This document shows, one piece after another, positions 29,794 through 30,892 of a stretch of 30,892 nucleotides of DNA. The stretch's first letter is position 1; each line of letters starts with the position of its first letter. The position numbers and the translations under genes were made by a program. The DNA is from Atopobiaceae bacterium (lineage in GTDB: Bacteria; Actinomycetota; Coriobacteriia; Coriobacteriales; Atopobiaceae): contig JAFWLX010000169.1 of assembly GCA_017510875.1 (NCBI GenBank), positions 1 through 30,892 of the forward strand, written 5' to 3'. Below the pieces are notes generated by a model, which was not told where the DNA came from, made no database searches, and saw nothing but the letters and a program-made list of their open reading frames with translations.

Positions 29794-30564
29794 AAGTCAA
29801 TTGGTGGTTCGTTCTCCGCGGTGATTCCCTATGCCATCATCGGCTTCCTGTGCTGGATCATCCGCACCATCCTCGACTTTGACGTAGCCACCTGGGTCAC
29901 CACCATCCTCATGCCCATCCTGAGCGGTGCTGACAACATTGGCATGTTCACCCTGTCGCAGGCACTTACCGCCATCCTGTGGGCCGTCGGCCTGCATGGC
30001 GACAACATCGTTGGCGCCGTCACGGGCACCTTCCTTCCCGCTTGGGACCTCCAGAACGTTGAGTTTCTCGTCAGCGGTGGCGCCATTTCCGCGGCTCCCC
30101 ACGTGTGGACCCAGGGCCTCAGCCGTCTGAGCATGTGGACCTGCTCAGCTTGGCCGCTACTCATCCTCATGATGAAGGACTCCAAGAAACTCCCGCAGTT
30201 CAAGGCCCTCGCGGCAGTCGCCTTCCCGCCTGCAATCTTCTCCATCGTCGAGCCCATCATCTTCGGTCTGCCCATCATGCTCAACCCCTACCTCATCATC
30301 CCGTTCGTCGTCTCTCACACCCTCTCCGCTTTCCTCACCTATGCTGCGACGGCTGCGGGCTTTGTCGGTAAGCTGTGCGTCAGCCTGCCGTGGGCTACGC
30401 CCGCTCCTCTGCTGGGCTTCGCTGGAGGCGGCGGCTCCATCGGCGGCCTCGTCTGGCCCTTCCTGATGTGCGCCATGGGCCTGGTTATCTTCTGGCCCTT
30501 CTGGAACGCCTACGTCGAGGACGAGCTTAAGAAGGCAGAAGCTGCCGAGGCGGATGCAGCGTAA
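29794..30564 (+). pseudogene. PTS EIIC (cellobiose/lactose type), N-terminally truncated
   Basis: The frame from 29794 encodes about 256 residues that match only the C-terminal half of a lactose/cellobiose-family EIIC permease: several hydrophobic helices, GLHGDNIVGAVTGTF, and the conserved loop SIVEPIIFGLPIMLNPY. Full-length members have about 420-450 residues, so some 170-200 N-terminal residues and the start codon are lacking. The only nearby start, GTG at 29821, has no ribosome site. Downstream are a hairpin and a phospho-beta-glucosidase gene, so the intact system would import beta-glucosides. A deletion or an assembly fault at about 29790-29800 is likely. Confidence 0.8.
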
Positions 30565-30582
30565 ACTCGCCCTTCCTTTCCT

Positions 30583-30617
30583 GGAGCCGCACGTCCACTG
30601 AACGTGCGGCTCCTTTC
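30583..30617 (+). terminator. 12-bp hairpin between EIIC and the glucosidase gene
   Basis: GGAGCCGCACGT (30583-30594) and its perfect mirror (30602-30613) with a seven-base loop are followed by TTTCC. It can end or dampen transcription, giving less glucosidase than permease message, or protect the upstream mRNA. Confidence 0.65.
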
Positions 30618-30656
30618 CACGATGCAATCTGGTTTCTCGTTAAGAAAGGTTCCTTC

Positions 30657-30892
30657 ATGGCATTCCCGAAAGGCTTCCTCTGGGGCGGCTCCATCTCAGC
30701 AGAGCAGGTGGAGGGAGGTTGGGACGAGGGCGGCAAGGCTCCCGTGCAGCTTGACTACGCCGGTCCCGCCGTGGGCACCGGTTGGCGTCCCGTGTACTAC
30801 CGCAACGCCGACGGCTCGCGCGGCGTGATGAGGGCGTTCGATCACCTGCCGGATGGTGCACACTACGAGCTCTTTGACGATGTGCACTACAC
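30657..30892 (+). CDS. GH1 6-phospho-beta-glucosidase, 5' part only
   Basis: The gene starts at 30657 after AGAAAGG and continues off the right edge. The visible 78 residues begin MAFPKGFLWGGSISAEQVEG, the hallmark N-terminus of glycoside hydrolase family 1, with GGWDEGGKAPVQLD next, where substrate contacts start (Gln and Trp positions). GH1 enzymes next to lactose/cellobiose-type PTS permeases usually hydrolyse 6-phospho-beta-glucosides in the cytoplasm. The catalytic glutamates lie beyond the window. Confidence 0.88.
   Translation, partial: MAFPKGFLWGGSISAEQVEGGWDEGGKAPVQLDYAGPAVGTGWRPVYYRNADGSRGVMRAFDHLPDGAHYELFDDVHY

Overview
The window looks like a chromosomal segment of a host-associated, fermentative Coriobacteriia actinobacterium, most likely Atopobiaceae (Olsenella/Atopobium-like). 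The support is GC-rich codon use, strong GGAGG-type ribosome sites, many PTS sugar systems, AdhE fermentation, a tmRNA tag ending in ALAA, and actinobacterial-style gene fusions. The genus is inference; no 16S gene is present.

Layout. 1-1.1 kb: a small divergent regulatory pair (XRE-like protein against an HTH plus S24-fold repressor). 1.1-5.8 kb, minus strand: a compact housekeeping run acpS-nnr-alr-udg-tsaE (ACP activation, NAD(P)HX repair, D-alanine supply, DNA repair, tRNA t6A synthesis). 5.9-9.4 kb: adhE followed closely by an aminoglycoside/choline-kinase-like gene. 9.5-13.9 kb: a hexitol-type cluster of DeoR regulator, SorE-like zinc dehydrogenase and divergent mannitol-type PTS EIICBA. 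Each promoter of the divergent pair carries the same 19-bp motif just downstream of its -10 box. 14-16.2 kb: a HAD phosphatase and glmM. 16.2-17.9 kb: an accessory island with one AbiEi/DUF559-like nuclease gene, flanked on both sides by a directly repeated ~103-bp unit made of two palindromes. 17.9-18.9 kb: rplM-rpsI with a leader hairpin and terminator. 18.9-24.5 kb: a frameshifted patatin, a rubredoxin-like protein, tmRNA (ssrA), a zinc-ribbon protein, a truncated alpha/beta hydrolase, a DUF1963 protein, an intact esterase and a broken Cof-type HAD. 24.6-27 kb: an RpiB-like and an AlsE/Rpe-like enzyme, divergent from a LacI regulator, with two GGTTAA/TTAACC operators between them. 27-30.9 kb: a TIGR04076 remnant, a sialate-O-acetylesterase-like enzyme, an RpiR regulator, an EIIC fragment lacking its N-terminus, and the start of a GH1 phospho-beta-glucosidase.

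How it works together: sugars enter by PTS, are fed by phosphosugar isomerases, epimerases and dehydrogenases into glycolysis, and carbon leaves as ethanol through AdhE. The right half is rich in decaying genes (two frameshifted, three truncated), which points to ongoing gene loss or to assembly errors. The most unusual items are the palindrome-flanked nuclease gene, an AcpS that lacks both canonical metal ligands, and the MtlA/SorE pairing with matched operators.
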